In this document: positions 5,648 to 8,583 of the stretch, piece after piece
Position numbering within the stretch: position 1 is the stretch's first letter
Layout: every line of letters begins with the position of its first letter
Assembly (NCBI GenBank): GCA_026984555.1
Contig: JALSRY010000615.1
Location: forward strand, 1-8,583
From: Phycisphaerae bacterium
GTDB taxonomy: Bacteria > Planctomycetota > Phycisphaerae > UBA1845 > Fen-1342
Reading direction: 5' to 3'
DNA length: 8,583 nucleotides
Notes under the pieces: model-generated
Told to the model about the DNA's origin: nothing
Seen by the model: the letters and a program-made list of their open reading frames with translations, nothing else
Database searches by the model: none
Made by a program: the position numbers and the translations under genes

Positions 5648-8583
5648 CGCCCATTTCGACACCGCCGGGCATCCCCCTCCGTGCCGGCCCCGGTCGAGTC
5701 GCCCGCGTGCGCATGCTGCTCCCCTGCCGGTTGGGAATCCGGCGTGTCGGCTCCGCCGACGATTTGCCGGGCCAGAAACAGCAGCTCGGCATACTCATCC
5801 GGCCAGGATTCGCCCGCCTCGAGCAATGATTCCATCTTGCGCAGGTGTTGGCGGGCACGCTCCGTTTTGCCGAGAGCCTGATACAGCAGGGCCGCGGTGG
5901 CGTGCGCCCCGACGAGTTGATCGATAAAGCAATCGGGTTGCTTGCCGTCGATCCGCAGCGCGGCGAGCGCTTTTTCGTAGTCTCTTCTGGCCGCGTCCGG
6001 ATCGTGCTCCTCGCGACCGAGTTGGTAGTACGTCGCCGCAATCAGCACCCATATCAAGCGATGTTCGGGAGCGCGCTCGTGCGCCGCCTGCAACCACTTG
6101 AGGCGCTGTTCTCGTCGTGCATGTGGCATGTTCGTTTCGATGGCGCCGGGCACGCCGGCCAGCCGATACCAGTTGACATCGCATTCCAGCTCCGGGAAGT
6201 GCTCGAGCGCGAAGCGACGCACACTCTCGGGCAGTGCGATCCGCTTGTTCTCGATCCACTTGCGCACGTCGCCCGGCTCGGCGACTTCGTGCGCGAGCCG
6301 CCAAACCACGTATTGGGCCTGCCGGGCGATCGACCGGGTACGTGCCAGTTTCCGGCGTTCCTGGGAATCGGGTCTTTCCCAAAGATACACGACGTTGTCC
6401 GCTCCCTCCTGGCCGGCGGAAGCGGACGCCAGCCGATGCCCTTTACGATCGAACGCCAAGCTGTTGACCACGCCGAGCTGGCCTCTCAGGGTGGCCAGCT
6501 CGACACACTCGCGGTAGTCCCAGATACGAATCGAGCCATCAACTGCGCCGACTGCCAGCCGGTGTTGGTCGCGGTCGGGGTAGAAAGCCAGTGCCCTGAG
6601 AAATCCTTCCGTCTGCACGAGTTTCCGCGGTTGCCCGATCCGGGGCTGTCCGTCCGACCAGGCGACCGGATACAGCCATACGGCTCCGCTCTCGTAGAGC
6701 ACGGCCAAGACGTCACCTCCAGGAGCGAGGGCGATGCTCCGAATCGCCTTGTCGCTGTCGGAAGAGGCCCTCAAGACCTCTACGCGATCCGTCCCCACAC
6801 ACCACACACGCAGGCTTCCTCCGGGCACGTCGTCAAACGCGCCCCCCAGATGCTGGCGGACCAGGCCGCACACCAGCCACCGGCCCGCCGCATCGAGCCA
6901 CGCGAGCGACCGAACCCTCGTGTTCGCGGCGATGACCCGTGTGCCCAACATGTCTATGCGCCCCGCATCGGGCAACGATGAAACATCCCACACGAACACG
7001 CGCCCCATCTTGTCGCCGGCGGCCAGGCGTCGCCCGTCCGCCGAAATGGCGACCCCGAGGAAACCTGTCGGCTTTTCCGGTAGTTTGGGATAATGCCAGA
7101 CGTTACCCACACGGGGTGGCGTATCTATGTCCCAGATAATCACTTCGCCGCTATCCATGATCGCCCGGCTCTTCCAGTGACCCGATGTGGTGGCCGCCCA
7201 GTCATGGTCCCCCGCGCGCCAGGTGACCACCTGGTTGGTCAGTTCGCGTCGCCGAAGATGTTCGCGCGCAACGGGCAAAGTGGTGTTCGGATCCCAGATC
7301 ATCAGCGCACCGTCGCCGCCAACCGAGAGCAGGTGGCGATCGTCCGGCGAAAACGCGACCCCGGTAACACTCGAAAAGTGTTCGCGCATCTGTGGCACGT
7401 CATCGACAAAGGGATACCAGACGCGCACGGTCTTGTCGTGGCTGATCGATACAACGCGACCGTCCCCGATCGCCCGCACATCGAATACGGCATTGGCATG
7501 ACCGTGCAGCGTATTGACCAGCCGGCAAGCCGGTCGCTGCACGAACTTCGTGCGCTGGGTATCACTCACACGCGATTGTTCACGCACATACCACACGCGC
7601 ACTGTACGGTCGGCGCCGCCGGAAAAGAGCCAGTTACCCGACGAATCGAACGCCACCGCCTTCACGGGCCCACGATGACCAGCGAGGCGTCCGATCGGCT
7701 GGGGCTCGCTTCCGGCGCGCAGCTCGTCAAGCGTGGGGACACGCCAAAGCCAGATCGTGCCATCGACGGAAGCTGTCGCCAGGCGTTTCCCGTCGGGGCT
7801 GAAATCGCCCGAACGGATGTGATCGGGCTGACCCACCAGCACACACAGTCGGTACGGCTGTCCCTCGTCGAGCAAGTCCGCCGGCGGATCGTCGCTCCTC
7901 GCTCGGGCGTCGTCCAAAGCAGCCTCGACATCCCAGATGCATGTCGTATGATCAGTGCCGCCCGTGGCGAGCAACGCCCCGTTCGGGCTGAACCGCAGCC
8001 ACTCGCATGTACGCTCGTGCCGCCCGAGATGAGCGATGAGCCGAATGGACGGCCGTGGCGTCGTCGACTTGGCAACCGGTCCCGATGGATCGGGCATTTC
8101 CCACAGTTCAACGCCACGGGCCGTCGACGCGAGGGCGAATACGGGCAAACGCGGATGGATGGCCATGTAAAACTGAACGCTCCGCTCCGAGAACATTCGC
8201 CGGTGCACGCGCCGTACCCACGGGCCCAGCCTCTGTACGTCCGGTGACCCCGGGACCACGCCGTCGGCGATGTATTCCCAAACATCTATGTATGTGCTCG
8301 GGGCCGAACGTGACGCCGCCGAGGCCTCACTTTCTCTCATCTCCTCGCATGTGACTAGAAAACGCCCGTCGCCTGAAAACGCTGCCGAGAAAACCCGCGT
8401 ATCGACACCACTCCCGCGAGGCGGCCAACACGACACCTGTTCAATGTCGGGGAGAGGCTCATCGGAGGCCGACAACCGAAGCAAACGTACACCCTTGCTC
8501 TGCAAGACAGCCAGCACGAGGTTTTGTTCGCGAGCGATCGCCAAGGCAACGCCCTCCCCGTCGAGGTTTCCCACGCTCACGCT
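5644..8583 (-). CDS. Large WD40 double-propeller protein with helical C-terminus, N-terminus cut by window edge
   Basis: A scaffold-type protein of unknown specific role; 979 residues lie in the window and the frame is still open at the right edge. A GTG at 8580 exists, but the sequence after it is already inside a repeat, so the true start is probably off-window. Numbering from that GTG, 14 WD40-like blades can be read up to ~738, enough for two seven-bladed propellers. Clear blade ends include IWDVE (~215), LWRVP (~278), VWYVR (~329), IWDPN (~428), VWDVS (~530) and IWDYR (~686); typical lead-ins are FSPDGKRLATASVDGT and FSPDDRHLLSVGGDG. Residues ~745-945 are helical and TPR-like, with DPDAARRDYEKALAAL at ~860-875 and ALLYQALGKTERARQHL at ~897-913. 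The last ~35 residues are a Gly/Ala/Asp-rich, probably disordered tail. I see no membrane segment. Planctomycete proteins with this layout often carry an N-terminal protein kinase or similar signalling domain; that part cannot be seen here. Confidence 0.85.
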   Translation of the reverse strand, partial: SVSVGNLDGEGVALAIAREQNLVLAVLQSKGVRLLRLSASDEPLPDIEQVSCWPPRGSGVDTRVFSAAFSGDGRFLVTCEEMRESEASAASRSAPSTYIDVWEYIADGVVPGSPDVQRLGPWVRRVHRRMFSERSVQFYMAIHPRLPVFALASTARGVELWEMPDPSGPVAKSTTPRPSIRLIAHLGRHERTCEWLRFSPNGALLATGGTDHTTCIWDVEAALDDARARSDDPPADLLDEGQPYRLCVLVGQPDHIRSGDFSPDGKRLATASVDGTIWLWRVPTLDELRAGSEPQPIGRLAGHRGPVKAVAFDSSGNWLFSGGADRTVRVWYVREQSRVSDTQRTKFVQRPACRLVNTLHGHANAVFDVRAIGDGRVVSISHDKTVRVWYPFVDDVPQMREHFSSVTGVAFSPDDRHLLSVGGDGALMIWDPNTTLPVAREHLRRRELTNQVVTWRAGDHDWAATTSGHWKSRAIMDSGEVIIWDIDTPPRVGNVWHYPKLPEKPTGFLGVAISADGRRLAAGDKMGRVFVWDVSSLPDAGRIDMLGTRVIAANTRVRSLAWLDAAGRWLVCGLVRQHLGGAFDDVPGGSLRVWCVGTDRVEVLRASSDSDKAIRSIALAPGGDVLAVLYESGAVWLYPVAWSDGQPRIGQPRKLVQTEGFLRALAFYPDRDQHRLAVGAVDGSIRIWDYRECVELATLRGQLGVVNSLAFDRKGHRLASASAGQEGADNVVYLWERPDSQERRKLARTRSIARQAQYVVWRLAHEVAEPGDVRKWIENKRIALPESVRRFALEHFPELECDVNWYRLAGVPGAIETNMPHARREQRLKWLQAAHERAPEHRLIWVLIAATYYQLGREEHDPDAARRDYEKALAALRIDGKQPDCFIDQLVGAHATAALLYQALGKTERARQHLRKMESLLEAGESWPDEYAELLFLARQIVGGADTPDSQPAGEQHAHAGDSTGAGTEGDARRCRNGR

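Noticed and set aside
4571..5662. Minus-strand open frame (363 codons) antisense to E2
   Set aside because: His/Arg/Gly-rich shadow of E2, with no conserved motif.
7093..8247. Plus-strand open frame (384 codons) antisense to the WD40 gene, and a similar one at 5845-6981
   Set aside because: The WD40 repeats on the minus strand are unmistakable; the plus-strand products are low in hydrophobic structure and lack domains.
1..8583. tRNA, rRNA, CRISPR array, insertion sequence, phage or toxin-antitoxin genes
   Set aside because: Nothing resembling these was seen on either strand; the window is nearly filled by the five assigned genes.

Overview
The window is GC-rich bacterial DNA. It holds five protein genes, two of them cut by the window edges, and no RNA genes, CRISPR arrays or mobile elements that I can see. 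Several traits fit a planctomycete or similar high-GC Gram-negative lineage: TTG and GTG starts with good Shine-Dalgarno sequences, a small lipoprotein, a very large WD40-repeat protein ending in helical repeats, and Bacillus-like pyruvate dehydrogenase genes. That placement is inference from style, not from a marker gene.

Layout. (1) Positions 1-1320, minus strand: the N-terminal 440 residues of a class B penicillin-binding protein of the PBP2/MrdA type, which crosslinks peptidoglycan during cell elongation. Its C-terminus lies beyond the left edge. (2) Positions 1321-1563: a divergent intergenic region with an extended -10 promoter for the PBP gene. (3) Positions 1564-1719, plus strand: a 51-residue lipoprotein of unknown function. 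(4) Positions 1720-2129: a non-coding stretch of about 400 bases. It has a C-rich part, then a perfect 10-bp inverted repeat overlapping a promoter, then a leader hairpin next to the ribosome binding site. (5) Positions 2130-5647, plus strand: three pyruvate dehydrogenase complex genes in the order E1 alpha, E1 beta, E2. (6) Positions 5644-8583, minus strand: a WD40 protein with 14 recognisable blades (probably two seven-bladed propellers) and a helical C-terminus. Its N-terminus lies beyond the right edge.

How the genes work together. E1 alpha and E1 beta form the thiamine-diphosphate-dependent decarboxylase, and E2 carries the lipoyl arm and acetyltransferase core. Together they convert pyruvate to acetyl-CoA. 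The E3 (dihydrolipoamide dehydrogenase) gene is not next to E2, because the WD40 gene meets E2 tail to tail with overlapping stop codons. The PBP, lipoprotein and WD40 genes have no evident functional tie to the dehydrogenase genes.

I found no convincing new multi-gene system. The most interesting non-coding signal is the palindrome-promoter-hairpin arrangement upstream of the dehydrogenase operon. The most interesting proteins are the small lipoprotein and the double-propeller protein.
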